A DNA stretch of 64,000 bases from positions 434,001 to 498,000 of the forward strand of contig NZ_AP024828.1 of NCBI RefSeq assembly GCF_019668465.1, read 5' to 3'. A program made the translations under genes and the position numbers. Positions 1-9,063 of the stretch are shown one piece after another. How positions within the stretch are numbered: position 1 is the first letter of the stretch; every line of letters starts with the position of its first letter. A model generated the notes under the pieces. It made no database searches, had not been told where the DNA came from, and saw only the letters and a list, made by a program, of their open reading frames with translations. The DNA is from Mycobacterium senriense. GTDB taxonomy: Bacteria > Actinomycetota > Actinomycetes > Mycobacteriales > Mycobacteriaceae.

Positions 1-44
1 TGAGGCACCCCCAATGGGCCCGTCACAGCACCGCGGCCGGGCAG

Positions 45-50
45 TACTGT
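45..50 (+). promoter_or_regulatory. Probable -10 element of a near-leaderless fbiA promoter
   Basis: The hexamer TACTGT fits the mycobacterial TANNNT -10 pattern and ends 8 bases before the GTG chosen as the fbiA start. There is no ribosome-binding site in front of that GTG. This spacing is what a leaderless or nearly leaderless transcript would show. Inference from pattern only. Confidence 0.35.
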
Positions 51-58
51 CGTGCAAT

Positions 59-1060
59 GTGAAGGTCACCGTTCTGGTCGGTGGGGTTGGCGGCGCCCGC
101 TTCCTGCTGGGGGTTCAACAGCTGTTCGGGCTCGGTCAATTTCAATCGCAGCGGCGTCCGGACGCGGCGGCCGGCAGTCACGAGCTGACGGCGATCGTCA
201 ACATTGGCGATGACGCCTGGATCCACGGACTGCGAGTCTGCCCCGATTTGGACACCTGCATGTACACCTTAGGTGGAGGTGTAGATCCGGTGCGAGGGTG
301 GGGGCACCGCGACGAAACTTGGCACGCCAAAGAGGAATTGGCGCGCTACGGCGTGCAGCCCGATTGGTTCGGACTCGGCGACCGTGACCTGGGCACCCAC
401 CTGGTGCGCACCCAGATGCTCAACGCCGGCTACCCCCTCTCGCAGATCACCACCGCGCTGTGCGACCGCTGGCAACCCGGCGCGCGGCTGCTGCCCGCCA
501 GCGATGATCGGTGCGAGACCCACGTGGTGATAACCGATCCCGACGACGGCGGCCGGCGGGCCATCCACTTCCAGGAGTGGTGGGTCCGCTACCGGGCCCA
601 GGTGCCCACGCACAGCTTCGCCTTCGTCGGCGCCGAAAAGGCGGCCGCCACAACTGATGCCACGGCGGCCATCGCGGACGCCGACGTGATACTGCTGGCG
701 CCGTCGAACCCGGTGGTGAGCGTCGGCGCCATCCTGGCCGTGCCCGGCATTCGCGGCGCGTTGCGCGCGGCGCGCGCACCGATCGTCGGCTACTCGCCGA
801 TCATCGGTGGAAAGCCATTGCGCGGCATGGCCGATGCCTGCCTGTCCGTGATCGGGGTCAAGTCGACCGCCGAGGCGGTCGGCCGGCACTACGGCGCGCG
901 GCGCGACACCGGCATCCTGGACGGCTGGCTGGTGAGCGAGGACGACCGCGCCGACATCGACGGCGTCGAGGTGCGCTCGGTGCCGCTGGTGATGACCGAC
1001 CCGGCAGCGACGGCCGAGATGGTCCGGGCCGGGCTGGACCTGGCGGGGGTAAGCCCATGA
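59..1060 (+). CDS. fbiA: FbiA, phosphoenolpyruvate/lactyl transferase of F420 synthesis
   Basis: FbiA (CofD family, 333 residues from this start) joins the activated three-carbon unit to the deazaflavin Fo, giving (dehydro)F420-0 in the cytoplasm. The N-terminus carries the family glycine-rich loop [10 protein letters not shown], followed by [19 protein letters not shown] and, later, [12 protein letters not shown]. These are near-identical to what I recall of Rv3261. An ATG 45 bases upstream is in frame, but the family begins at the GTG (VKVTVL), so that start is used. The stop overlaps the fbiB start by 4 bases (ATGA), so the two genes are translationally coupled. Confidence 0.95.
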   Translation: MKVTVLVGGVGGARFLLGVQQLFGLGQFQSQRRPDAAAGSHELTAIVNIGDDAWIHGLRVCPDLDTCMYTLGGGVDPVRGWGHRDETWHAKEELARYGVQPDWFGLGDRDLGTHLVRTQMLNAGYPLSQITTALCDRWQPGARLLPASDDRCETHVVITDPDDGGRRAIHFQEWWVRYRAQVPTHSFAFVGAEKAAATTDATAAIADADVILLAPSNPVVSVGAILAVPGIRGALRAARAPIVGYSPIIGGKPLRGMADACLSVIGVKSTAEAVGRHYGARRDTGILDGWLVSEDDRADIDGVEVRSVPLVMTDPAATAEMVRAGLDLAGVSP

Positions 1061-2409
1061 CCGCTGTGCCCGGCGAGCACGGCAGCGCCGCCGCCATCGA
1101 AATCCTGCCCGTCGCCGGGCTGCCCGAGTTCCGGCCCGGCGACGATCTGGGCGCGGCCGTCGCCGCGGCCGCGCCGTGGCTGCGCGACGGTGACGTCGTC
1201 GTGGTCACCAGCAAGGCGGTGTCCAAGTGTGAGGGCCGGCTGGTGCCGGCGCCGCGGGATCCCGAGGAGCGCGACGCACTGCGGCGCAAGCTGGTTGACG
1301 ACGAAGCCGTCCGGGTGCTCGCCCGCAAGGGCCGAACCCTGATCACCGAGAACCGGATCGGCCTGGTGCAGGCCGCCGCGGGCGTGGACGGATCCAACGT
1401 CGGCCGTGACGAACTGGCGCTGCTGCCGGTCGACCCGGACGGCAGCGCCGCGGCGTTGCGCGCCGGGCTGGGCGAGCGGCTCGGCGTCGAGGTCGCCGTG
1501 GTCATCACCGACACAATGGGGCGCGCCTGGCGCAACGGCCAGACCGACGCGGCCGTGGGCGCGTCGGGTCTGGCTGTGCTGCACGGCTATTCGGGGGCCG
1601 TCGATCAGCACGGCAACGAGCTGCTGGTCACCGAGGTCGCGATCGCCGACGAGATCGCCGCGGCGGCCGATCTGGTCAAGGGCAAACTGACCGCGATGCC
1701 GGTGGCGGTGCTGCGCGGCCTGTCCGTGACCGACGACGGCTCCACGGCGCGGCAGTTGCTGCGACCCGGCACCGAGGACCTGTTCTGGCTCGGCACCGCC
1801 GAGGCCCTGGAGATGGGCCGCCGCGAGGCGCAGCTGCTGCGCCGATCGGTGCGCCGGTTCAGCGCCGAGCCGGTGCCCGCCGATCTGCTGGAGGCCGCCG
1901 TCGCCGAGGCGCTGACCGCACCGGCGCCGCACCACACCCGCCCGGTGCGGTTCGTCTGGCTGCGTACCCCGGCCACCCGGACCCGGCTGCTGGACCGCAT
2001 GAAGGACAAGTGGCGCGCCGACCTCGCCGGTGACGGCCGGCCCGCCGACTCCATCGACCGCCGGGTAGCGCGCGGCCAGATCCTCTACGACGCACCCGAA
2101 GTCGTCATCCCGTTCCTGGTGCCCGACGGCGCCCACACCTATCCCGACGTGGCCCGCGCCGACGCCGAGCACACCATGTTCACCGTCGCGGTCGGCGCGG
2201 CCGTGCAGGCCCTGCTGGTCGCGCTCGCGGTGCGCGGGCTGGGCAGCTGCTGGATCGGCTCGACGATCTTCGCCGCCGACCTGGTACGCGCCGAGCTCGA
2301 ACTGCCCGCCGACTGGGAACCCTTGGGCGCCATCGCCATCGGCTATGCCGCCGAACCGGCCGGGCCGCGCGATCCGGCAGACCCCGGTGATCTGCTGATC
2401 CGCAAGTGA
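1057..2409 (+). CDS. fbiB: FbiB, bifunctional F420:glutamyl ligase / FMN-dependent dehydro-F420 reductase
   Basis: A 450-residue protein with two domains. Residues about 15-245 are a CofE-type F420-0:gamma-glutamyl ligase (motifs [14 protein letters not shown] and [15 protein letters not shown]). Residues about 255-450 are a nitroreductase-fold FMN domain ([13 protein letters not shown], then [12 protein letters not shown]). The ligase adds the poly-glutamate tail. The C-terminal domain is known in mycobacteria to reduce dehydro-F420-0 and to aid long-tail formation. It overlaps fbiA by 4 bases. The next gene starts 10 bases downstream, so an fbiA-fbiB-mamA transcript is likely. Confidence 0.95.
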   Translation: MTAVPGEHGSAAAIEILPVAGLPEFRPGDDLGAAVAAAAPWLRDGDVVVVTSKAVSKCEGRLVPAPRDPEERDALRRKLVDDEAVRVLARKGRTLITENRIGLVQAAAGVDGSNVGRDELALLPVDPDGSAAALRAGLGERLGVEVAVVITDTMGRAWRNGQTDAAVGASGLAVLHGYSGAVDQHGNELLVTEVAIADEIAAAADLVKGKLTAMPVAVLRGLSVTDDGSTARQLLRPGTEDLFWLGTAEALEMGRREAQLLRRSVRRFSAEPVPADLLEAAVAEALTAPAPHHTRPVRFVWLRTPATRTRLLDRMKDKWRADLAGDGRPADSIDRRVARGQILYDAPEVVIPFLVPDGAHTYPDVARADAEHTMFTVAVGAAVQALLVALAVRGLGSCWIGSTIFAADLVRAELELPADWEPLGAIAIGYAAEPAGPRDPADPGDLLIRK

Positions 2410-2419
2410 TACTGAGCCC

Positions 2420-4006
2420 ATGAAGTTCGCGGGCAAGGCGGCGGCCTCGGCCGACAAGGTCCGCGGCGGCTACTACACCCCCGCGCCGGTGGCCCGCTTC
2501 CTGGCCGCCTGGGTCCGCGCGGCGGGACCCAAGATCGTGGAACCGTCCTGCGGCGACGGCGCCATCCTGCGCGAGCTGACCCGCCTCACCGACCAGGTCC
2601 GGGGCGTCGAGCTGATCGCCGACGAGGCGGCCAAGTCCCGCCGGTTCGCGCCCGTGGACGCCGAAAGCCTGTTCGCCTGGCTCGCCACCGCCGAGGTCGG
2701 CGGCTGGGACGGGGTCGCCGGCAACCCGCCCTACATCCGGTTCGGCAACTGGTCGTCGCAGCAGCGCGATCCGGCGCTGGAACTGATGCGACGCGAGGGT
2801 CTGCGCCCCACCCGGCTGACCAATGCCTGGGTCCCGTTCGTGGTGGCGAGCACCGTGCTGGCGCGCGACGGCGGACGGGTGGGACTGGTGCTGCCGGCCG
2901 AGCTGCTACAGGTCGGCTACGCCGCGCAGCTGCGCGACTTCCTGCTGAGCCGGTTCCGCGAGATCACCCTGCTGACCTTCGAACGGCTGGTGTTCGACGG
3001 CATCCTGCAGGAGGTCGTGTTGTTCTGCGGTGTCGTCGGCACCGGCCCCGCGCGCATCCGCACCGTCCACCTCGGGGACGCCGACGCCCTTGCCGGGGCG
3101 GACCTGGATGTCGAATCGGCGCCGGCGCTGCTGCACGAAGACGAGAAGTGGACCAAGTACTTTCTGGACCCCGCGGCGATCCGGCTGCTGCGGGGGCTCA
3201 GAAGCTCGGGCAGCCTGACCCGGCTCGGGTCGGTCGCCGACGTCGACGTCGGCATCGTGACGGGACGCAACGCCTTCTTCACGTTCACCGACGCCCAGGC
3301 CGACGAACTGGGGTTGCGGCAGCACTGCGTCCCGCTCGTCTCGCGCAGCGCCCAGCTGTCCGGGCTGGTCTACGACACCGACTGCCGCGCAAGCGATCTC
3401 GCCGCCGGGCAGCGCAGCTGGCTGCTCAACGCGCCGGCTGAACCGGCCGACCCGGCGTTAGAAGCGCACATCCGCGCGGGTGAAGCCGCGGGGGTGCACC
3501 GCGGCTACAAGTGCTCGCTGCGCAAGCCGTGGTGGGTCACGCCGTCGCTGTGGGTGCCCGACCTGTTCCTGCTGCGCCAGATCCACCGGGCGCCGCGGCT
3601 GACCGTCAACGCCGCCGCGGCCACCAGCACCGACACCGTGCACCGGGTGCGCCTCACCGCCCGCTCCGATGCCCGGGTCGAACCTGCCGCGCTGGCCGCC
3701 GCCTTCCACAACAGCGTGACGTTCGCCTTCGCCGAGATCATGGGCCGCAGCTACGGCGGCGGCGTCCTGGAGCTCGAGCCCCGCGAGGCCGAGCGGCTGC
3801 CCATCCCCCCGCCGGCGCACGCCGATGCCGAACTCGCCCGCGATGTGGACCTGCTGCTGAAGGCCAACGAGATCGAGAAGGCGCTCGACGTCGTCGACCG
3901 CCACGTGCTGATCGACGGCCTGGGCTTGCCCGCCGACGCGGTGGCGGACTGCCGCGCGGCGTGGGCGTCATTGCGGGATCGGCGGAAACGGCGGGGATCA
4001 CGATGA
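2420..4006 (+). CDS. mamA: MamA-type N6-adenine DNA methyltransferase
   Basis: A 528-residue class I methyltransferase. SAM motif I is EPSCGDGAIL (residues 41-50), and the catalytic motif IV is NPPY (residues 102-105), diagnostic of amino-methylating DNA enzymes. The long C-terminal half resembles the target-recognition region of stand-alone type II/IIG-like enzymes. No restriction gene lies nearby, so this is an orphan methylase. Position after fbiB matches Rv3263 (MamA), which methylates CTGGAG and affects transcription where the site overlaps -10 elements. The start ATG follows fbiB by 10 bases. The specificity here is inferred from orthology only. Confidence 0.85.
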   Translation: MKFAGKAAASADKVRGGYYTPAPVARFLAAWVRAAGPKIVEPSCGDGAILRELTRLTDQVRGVELIADEAAKSRRFAPVDAESLFAWLATAEVGGWDGVAGNPPYIRFGNWSSQQRDPALELMRREGLRPTRLTNAWVPFVVASTVLARDGGRVGLVLPAELLQVGYAAQLRDFLLSRFREITLLTFERLVFDGILQEVVLFCGVVGTGPARIRTVHLGDADALAGADLDVESAPALLHEDEKWTKYFLDPAAIRLLRGLRSSGSLTRLGSVADVDVGIVTGRNAFFTFTDAQADELGLRQHCVPLVSRSAQLSGLVYDTDCRASDLAAGQRSWLLNAPAEPADPALEAHIRAGEAAGVHRGYKCSLRKPWWVTPSLWVPDLFLLRQIHRAPRLTVNAAAATSTDTVHRVRLTARSDARVEPAALAAAFHNSVTFAFAEIMGRSYGGGVLELEPREAERLPIPPPAHADAELARDVDLLLKANEIEKALDVVDRHVLIDGLGLPADAVADCRAAWASLRDRRKRRGSR

Positions 4007-4539
4007 GCGTTCGGGAATCGGCGATCGCCGTGCTGTCGGACTGGGAGCCCCCGGACCCGGCCCAGGATTCGCTGCGGCACGCCGTGCTGGCCTTCGTGCA
4101 CGCCCGCGCCGACGCGTGCCTGCGCGAGTGCGTGCCCGGCCACGTCACCGCCTCGGCGCTGGTGCTCGACCACGCCGGGAGCGAGGTGCTGCTGACCCTG
4201 CATCGGCGCCTGGGCCGGTGGGTGCAGCTGGGCGGCCATTGCGACGATGACGATGCCGACGTCCTCGCGGCCGCGCTGCGCGAGGCCACCGAGGAGTCCG
4301 GGATCGACGGGCTGCGCATCGAGCCCCGCTTGACCGCGGTGCACGTGCATCCGGTGACCTGCTCGCTGGGCGTGCCGACCCGCCATCTGGATCTGCAGTT
4401 CGTCGCGCACGCGCCGGCCGGCGCGCAGATCGCGATCAGCGACGAGTCCGACGACCTGCGATGGTGGCCCGCCGACGCCCTGCCGGAGGGGACGGATCAC
4501 GCGCTGGCCTATCTGGTCGCCCAGGCCACGCGCGCCTAG
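4003..4539 (+). CDS. Nudix hydrolase
   Basis: A 178-residue protein starting at an ATG that overlaps the mamA stop as ATGA, so it is translationally coupled to the methylase. The Nudix core REATEESG is intact near residue 92. The upstream glycine-glutamate half is replaced by GGHCDDDD, a variant common in one actinobacterial Nudix subfamily. Such enzymes cleave nucleoside-diphosphate-linked compounds; the substrate cannot be told from sequence. A reading frame continues upstream inside mamA, but that part is only the mamA shadow. I do not recall a Nudix gene at this position in H37Rv, where Rv3263 is followed by manB. Confidence 0.8.
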   Translation: MSVRESAIAVLSDWEPPDPAQDSLRHAVLAFVHARADACLRECVPGHVTASALVLDHAGSEVLLTLHRRLGRWVQLGGHCDDDDADVLAAALREATEESGIDGLRIEPRLTAVHVHPVTCSLGVPTRHLDLQFVAHAPAGAQIAISDESDDLRWWPADALPEGTDHALAYLVAQATRA

Positions 4540-4548
4540 TCACCCGCC

Positions 4549-4603
4549 GAGGGTGCGGCCAGCTTCACATTCGACACCGACTGTGCGGCTGGGTTCACAC
4601 TCG
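4549..4603. repeat. Imperfect direct repeat between convergent genes
   Basis: Two 25-base units, 4549-4573 and 4579-4603, share about 19 of 25 bases: a G/C-rich core GTGCGGC followed by TTCACA and TCG. They sit in the 83-base gap between the convergent Nudix and manB genes. The pattern of GTGCGGC and TTCACA blocks looks like a dispersed mycobacterial intergenic element. No T-tract follows, so it is not a classical terminator. Confidence 0.5.
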
Positions 4604-4622
4604 GCGAAAAAGGGCGGCGCGC

Positions 4623-5702
4623 CTAGACGTCCGACGAGTAGCGGATGCCGCCGTCGGGGATCGACACACCGGGCCACACCCGGGCGCCGCGCAACAACTC
4701 GCAGCGCGCCCCGATGTCCGCGCCGTCGCCGATCACGCCGTCGCGGATCAGCGCCCGCGGGCCGATGCGCGCGCCGAAGCCGATGATCGAGCGCTCGATC
4801 ACGCTGCCGGCCTCGACCTTGACGCCGTCGAAGATCACCGCGCCGTCCAGCCGGACGCCCGGGCCGATCTCGGCGCCCCGCCCGACGACCGTGCCGCCGA
4901 TCAGCACCGCGCCCGGCGACACCGCGGCGCCGTCGTGCACCCACTGCTCCCCGCGGTGGCCGTGCAGCGCCGGCGACGGCGCGATGCCGCGCACCAGATC
5001 CGCCGAGCCGCGGACGAAGTCCTCGGGCGTGCCCATGTCGCGCCAGTAGCTGGCGTCGACATAGCCGCACACCTTCACCCCGGGGTCGGACAGCAGCGCG
5101 GGGAACACCTCACGCTCCACCGAGGCCTCCCGGCCGCGCGGAATCCGGTCGATCACCTGGCGGGCGAAGACGTAGGTGCCCGCGTTGATCTGGTCTGTCG
5201 GCGGGTCCTGCGTCTTCTCCACGAAGGCGGTGACCCGGCCGTCGTCGTCGGTGGTCACGCAGCCGAACGCCCGCGGGTCGCCCACCCGCACCAGGTGCAG
5301 GGTGACGTCGGACTGCTGGGCGGAGTGGAAGTCGAGCATCTGGCCCAGGTCGGCCCCGGAGAGCACGTCGCCGTTGAACACCATCACGGTGTCGTGCCGC
5401 AGGTGCGCGGCGACGTTGGCGATGCCGCCACCGGTGCCCAGCGGGTGCTCCTCGGTGACGTATTCGATCTGCAGGCCCAACTTGGAGCCGTCGCCGAACT
5501 CCGCCTCGAACACCGCGGCCTGATACGACGTGCTGAGGATGACGTGCTCGATGCCGGCCGCGGCGACCCGCGACAGCAGATGCGTGAGGAACGGCAGCCC
5601 CGCGGTGGGCAGCATGGGCTTGGGTGCCGACAGGGTCAGCGGCCGCAGCCGGGTGCCCTTGCCGCCGACCAGGATCACCACATCGACTTCGGGAGTTGCC
5701 AC
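4623..5702 (-). CDS. manB: ManB, mannose-1-phosphate guanylyltransferase
   Basis: A 359-residue sugar nucleotidyltransferase. The N-terminal domain (about residues 5-235) carries the signature GGKGTRLRPLT and a metal-binding GDV (VFNGDVLSG). Residues about 260-355 are hexapeptide repeats of a left-handed beta-helix. It matches Rv3264c, which makes GDP-mannose for PIMs, lipomannan, lipoarabinomannan and glycoproteins; older annotations call it rmlA2. The start is a GTG 1 base past the wbbL1 stop, so manB is the last gene of an rmlD-wbbL1-manB operon. Confidence 0.92.
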   Translation of the reverse strand: MATPEVDVVILVGGKGTRLRPLTLSAPKPMLPTAGLPFLTHLLSRVAAAGIEHVILSTSYQAAVFEAEFGDGSKLGLQIEYVTEEHPLGTGGGIANVAAHLRHDTVMVFNGDVLSGADLGQMLDFHSAQQSDVTLHLVRVGDPRAFGCVTTDDDGRVTAFVEKTQDPPTDQINAGTYVFARQVIDRIPRGREASVEREVFPALLSDPGVKVCGYVDASYWRDMGTPEDFVRGSADLVRGIAPSPALHGHRGEQWVHDGAAVSPGAVLIGGTVVGRGAEIGPGVRLDGAVIFDGVKVEAGSVIERSIIGFGARIGPRALIRDGVIGDGADIGARCELLRGARVWPGVSIPDGGIRYSSDV

Positions 5703-5703
5703 C

Positions 5704-6594
5704 TCAGTGTCGCCCTTCTACCAGTTTCCGCCGTCCGGAGGCGCGCAGCGCGCTGCGCACCATCAGGCGGGACCGCACCGCGAGCGAGGCGCGCAGGGTC
5801 CAGCGCAGCGGGGCGCGCAACCAACCGGAATGCCGGTCGGCCAGGAACATATACGTGCTCTTGTGGTGGGCGGCCAGGTGGTTGGCCGGATCCCCGCCGG
5901 TGGAGTGGCCCTTGTGGTGCAGCACCTCCGCCGACGGCACATAGACGGACAGCCAGCCGGCCTTGCCGAGCCGGTCGCCGAGGTCGACGTCTTCCATGTA
6001 CATGAAGTAGCGCTCGTCGAACCCGCCGATCTGCCCGAACGCCGATCGGCGCACCAGCAGGCAGGACCCGGACAGCCAGCCCACCGGCCGCTCGCTGGGC
6101 TCCAGCCGCTCCTGGCGGTACGCCGCCGACCACGGGTTGCGCTTCCAGAACGGCCCGACGACCGCGTGCATGCCGCCGCGGATCAGGCTGGGCAGGTGCC
6201 GCGCCGACGGATACACCGACCCGTCGGGGTCGCGGACCAGCGGGCCCAGCGCGCCGGCGCGCGGCCAGCGCGACGCGGCGTCCAGCAGCGCGTCGATGCT
6301 GCCCGGGCCCCACTGCACGTCCGGGTTGGCGACGATGACCCAGTCGTCGTCGCGGTCCAGCTGTGCGACGGCGCGATTCACCGCGGTCCCGTAGCCGAGG
6401 TTGGCTCCGGTGCGGAACAGCCGCACGTTGGGATAGCGCTCGACGGCCGCCTCGGGGGTGCCGTCGGTGGAGCCGTTGTCGGCCAGCAGCACGCACACCT
6501 CTCGCTCGGTGGCCAGCGACAGCGAGGCCAGGAAGCGCTCCAGGTGCGGGCCCGGTGAGTAGGTCACCGTCACGACCGGCAGGACGTCAGTCAC
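5704..6594 (-). CDS. wbbL1: WbbL1, dTDP-Rha:GlcNAc-PP-polyprenol rhamnosyltransferase
   Basis: A 296-residue family 2 glycosyltransferase that adds the rhamnose of the arabinogalactan-peptidoglycan linker at the cytoplasmic membrane face. Visible motifs are ADNGSTDGTP, VANPDVQWGPG, GWLSGSCLLVRR and YMEDVDLGDR. The frame extends 21 codons upstream, but the GTG at 6594 gives the family N-terminus VTDVLPVVTV; Rv3265c begins the same way. This start overlaps the end of rmlD by 8 bases, indicating translational coupling. The protein is slightly shorter than H37Rv WbbL1 because an acidic insert after NRAVAQL is missing. Expected to be essential. Confidence 0.93.
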   Translation of the reverse strand: MTDVLPVVTVTYSPGPHLERFLASLSLATEREVCVLLADNGSTDGTPEAAVERYPNVRLFRTGANLGYGTAVNRAVAQLDRDDDWVIVANPDVQWGPGSIDALLDAASRWPRAGALGPLVRDPDGSVYPSARHLPSLIRGGMHAVVGPFWKRNPWSAAYRQERLEPSERPVGWLSGSCLLVRRSAFGQIGGFDERYFMYMEDVDLGDRLGKAGWLSVYVPSAEVLHHKGHSTGGDPANHLAAHHKSTYMFLADRHSGWLRAPLRWTLRASLAVRSRLMVRSALRASGRRKLVEGRH

Positions 6595-7492
6595 GCGTAG
6601 AGGGTAACGGTCGATCGGCCGCCACAGCGCCATCGGCGGCGGCCAGGGCCGCGACAATCGCAGGGCGCCAAGGCCTCAGTGGCCGCATCCCCGCCGCCAC
6701 GGACTGGCCGCTGGACAGCGCGGAGTAGGCCGGCCGGGGCGCGGGGCGGGGGAAGTGGTCGGTGGTGACCGGTCGCACCCGCTCCGGATCGGCGCCGCAC
6801 TCCTCGAAGACGGCGCGGGCCTGTTCGAACCGCGAGCAGGCGCCCTCATTGGCGGCGTGCAGGATCGGACCGGGCACACCGGAGTCGACGATCTGCAGCA
6901 GCGCGGCGGCCAGGTCACCGACGTAGGTCGGGGAGCCGGTCTGGTCGTTCACCACGTCCACCGGACCGTCCCCGGCGGCCAGCCGGCGCATGACGGCGAC
7001 GAAGTCCTTGCCGGTGCCGCCGGTGTAGACCCAGGCGGTGCGGACCACGACCGCCTGCGGCAGCGCCGCGAGCACGGCCCGCTCCCCCGCGACCTTGCTG
7101 CGGGCGTACACACCCTGCGGCGCGGTTTGATCGGTGGGTTCGTACGGCCGGGGCGCCGCGCCGCCGAAGTCCCCGTTGAACACGTAGTCAGTGGAGACGT
7201 GGACCAGCTGCGCGCCGGCCCGCGCGCAGGCGCGGGCGATGTGGCCGGGCCCGGTTTCGTTGACCGCGAACGCGCCGGCCTCGTCGCTCTCGGCGCCGTC
7301 GACGTTGGTGTAGGCCGCGCAGTTGATCACCACGTCGCCGGGCCGCACGATCCGCTCGGCGGCCGCGGGGTCGGTGATGTCCCACTGCGACGACGTGAAC
7401 GACACGGCGTCGCGGCCCTGACTTGCGGTTAGCGAGGTCAAATAGCCGCCCAGCTGCCCACCGGCGCCGGTGATCACGATCCTGCCTGACAT
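6587..7492 (-). CDS. rmlD: RmlD, dTDP-4-dehydrorhamnose reductase
   Basis: A 301-residue extended short-chain dehydrogenase that performs the last step of dTDP-L-rhamnose synthesis. The NADPH-binding loop TGAGGQLG lies at the N-terminus. Further motifs are NCAAYTNVDGAE, STDYVFNG, the catalytic YARSK and RTAWVYTGG. The frame is open for 76 codons upstream, but MSGRIVITGAGG is the family start. It heads the rmlD-wbbL1-manB operon, so donor synthesis and the transferase that uses it are coupled. It diverges from lcp1. Confidence 0.95.
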   Translation of the reverse strand: MSGRIVITGAGGQLGGYLTSLTASQGRDAVSFTSSQWDITDPAAAERIVRPGDVVINCAAYTNVDGAESDEAGAFAVNETGPGHIARACARAGAQLVHVSTDYVFNGDFGGAAPRPYEPTDQTAPQGVYARSKVAGERAVLAALPQAVVVRTAWVYTGGTGKDFVAVMRRLAAGDGPVDVVNDQTGSPTYVGDLAAALLQIVDSGVPGPILHAANEGACSRFEQARAVFEECGADPERVRPVTTDHFPRPAPRPAYSALSSGQSVAAGMRPLRPWRPAIVAALAAADGAVAADRPLPSTRD

Positions 7493-7542
7493 GGTTCGAG
7501 TTTGGCATGGCCCGAAATCCAGGGGCCAAGCCCGGGGCGCGC

Positions 7543-7567
7543 GGGGCTTCGTTACCCGTGAAGCCCC
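7543..7567. promoter_or_regulatory. Perfect 8-bp inverted repeat between rmlD and lcp1
   Basis: GGGGCTTC (7543-7550) and GAAGCCCC (7560-7567) form a perfect inverted repeat with a 9-base spacer. It lies 51 bp upstream of the rmlD start and covers the -35 region of the lcp1 promoter. That is a sensible place for an operator shared by the two divergent cell-wall units. No known regulator is matched. Confidence 0.35.
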
Positions 7568-7578
7568 TGTGTCGCAAG

Positions 7579-7584
7579 TAATGT
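7579..7584 (+). promoter_or_regulatory. -10 element of a leaderless lcp1 promoter
   Basis: TAATGT fits the TANNNT consensus and is followed by 6 bases and then the ATG of lcp1. A transcript starting 7 bases after this -10 would begin at the A of the ATG, the arrangement of mycobacterial leaderless genes. No strong Shine-Dalgarno sequence is present. Confidence 0.5.
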
Positions 7585-7590
7585 AGTGGG

Positions 7591-9063
7591 ATGCCTGTGC
7601 AACGTGTGGTTCGTGTGATTGCCACCGCGCTGACGCTCGCGGTCGTCCTCGGCACTGGGATCGCGTGGAGCAATGTCCGGTCTTTCGAAGACGGAATCTT
7701 TCACATGTCCGCGCCATCACTGGGCAAGGGCGGCGACGACGGCGCGATCGACATCCTGCTCGTCGGGCTGGACAGCCGCACCGACGCGCACGGCAACCCG
7801 TTGTCGCAGGAGGAGCTGGACACGCTGAAGGCCGGGGACGAGGAAGCCACCAACACCGACACGATCATCCTGATCCGCATCCCCAACAACGGGAAGTCGG
7901 CCACCGCGATCTCGATCCCGCGCGACTCCTACGTGGCCGCCCCGGGCCTGGGCAAGACCAAGATCAACGGCGTCTACGGCCAGACCCGGGAGGCCAAGCG
8001 CACCGCCCTGGTCAAGGCCGGCGCGTCGGCTACCGAGGCGGCGGCCCAGGGCACCCAGGCCGGCCGCGAGGCGCTGATCAAGACCGTCGCCGACCTCACC
8101 GGCGTCACCGTCGACCACTACGCCGAGATCGGCCTGCTCGGCTTCTCGCTGATCACCGACGCCCTCGGCGGCGTCGACGTCTGCCTCAAGGAGCCGGTGT
8201 TCGAACCCCTTTCGGGCGCCGACTTCCCGGCCGGCCCGCAGCGACTCAACGGCCCCGAGGCGCTCAGCTTCGTGCGCCAGCGCCATGAGCTGCCGCGCGG
8301 CGACCTGGACCGGGTGGTGCGCCAGCAGGTGGTGATGGCCTCGCTGGCCCACCGGGTGATCTCGGGCCAGACGCTGTCCAGCCCCACCACGGTCAAGCGG
8401 CTGGAGGCCGCCGTTCAGCGCTCGGTGGTGATCTCCGCGGGCTGGGACGTCATGGATTTCGTGCAGCAGATGCAGAAGCTGGCCGGCGGCAACGTCGCCT
8501 TCGCCACCATCCCGGTGCTCGACGGCGCCGGCTGGAGCGACGACGGCATGCAGAGCGTGGTGCGGCTGGATCCGCATCAGGTCGCCGACTGGGTGGGCGG
8601 CCTGCTGCACGACCAGGAGCAGGGCAAGACCGAGGAGATCGCGTACACCCCGGCGAAGACCACCGCCAGCGTGCTCAACGACACCGACATCAACGGCCTG
8701 GCCTCGGCCGTGTCAGACGTGTTGAGCGCCAAGGGCTTTGCCACGGGTACCGTGGGCAACAACGAGAGCGGGCACGTCAAGGCCAGCCAGGTGCGCGCCG
8801 CGAAGAGCGACGACCTGGGGGCAAGGGAGGTCTCCAAGGAATTGGGTGGGCTGCCGGTGATCGCCGACACCTCGCTGGCGCCGGGTGCGGTGCGGGTGGT
8901 GCTGGCAAACGACTACAGCGGTCCGGGCTCGGGCCTGTCCGGCGACGCGACGATCATGCCCGCGAAGGTGTCCACCGCCGGCGCGGTGTCGGCGGACCCC
9001 AAGGTCCCCCCGCCCTCGCCGATCCTGACCGCCGGCTCCGACAAGCCGGAGTGCATCAACTGA
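7591..9063 (+). CDS. lcp1: LytR-CpsA-Psr ligase Lcp1
   Basis: A 490-residue membrane-anchored protein. An N-terminal transmembrane segment (about residues 7-26) precedes an extracytoplasmic LCP domain (about 45-260) with ILLVGLDSR, TDTIILIRIP, ISIPRDSY and FVRQRHELPRGDLDR; these include the Asp/Arg residues that bind the polyprenyl diphosphate. A LytR_C domain follows at about 360-460. The family transfers glycopolymers from a lipid carrier to peptidoglycan. Rv3267 (Lcp1) is reported to ligate arabinogalactan to peptidoglycan, which fits its place opposite the linker genes. Confidence 0.9.
   Translation: MPVQRVVRVIATALTLAVVLGTGIAWSNVRSFEDGIFHMSAPSLGKGGDDGAIDILLVGLDSRTDAHGNPLSQEELDTLKAGDEEATNTDTIILIRIPNNGKSATAISIPRDSYVAAPGLGKTKINGVYGQTREAKRTALVKAGASATEAAAQGTQAGREALIKTVADLTGVTVDHYAEIGLLGFSLITDALGGVDVCLKEPVFEPLSGADFPAGPQRLNGPEALSFVRQRHELPRGDLDRVVRQQVVMASLAHRVISGQTLSSPTTVKRLEAAVQRSVVISAGWDVMDFVQQMQKLAGGNVAFATIPVLDGAGWSDDGMQSVVRLDPHQVADWVGGLLHDQEQGKTEEIAYTPAKTTASVLNDTDINGLASAVSDVLSAKGFATGTVGNNESGHVKASQVRAAKSDDLGAREVSKELGGLPVIADTSLAPGAVRVVLANDYSGPGSGLSGDATIMPAKVSTAGAVSADPKVPPPSPILTAGSDKPECIN

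Noticed and set aside
889..2457. A 522-codon minus-strand open frame over fbiB
   Set aside because: Mirror frame of a well-supported gene; no ribosome-binding site or family resemblance.
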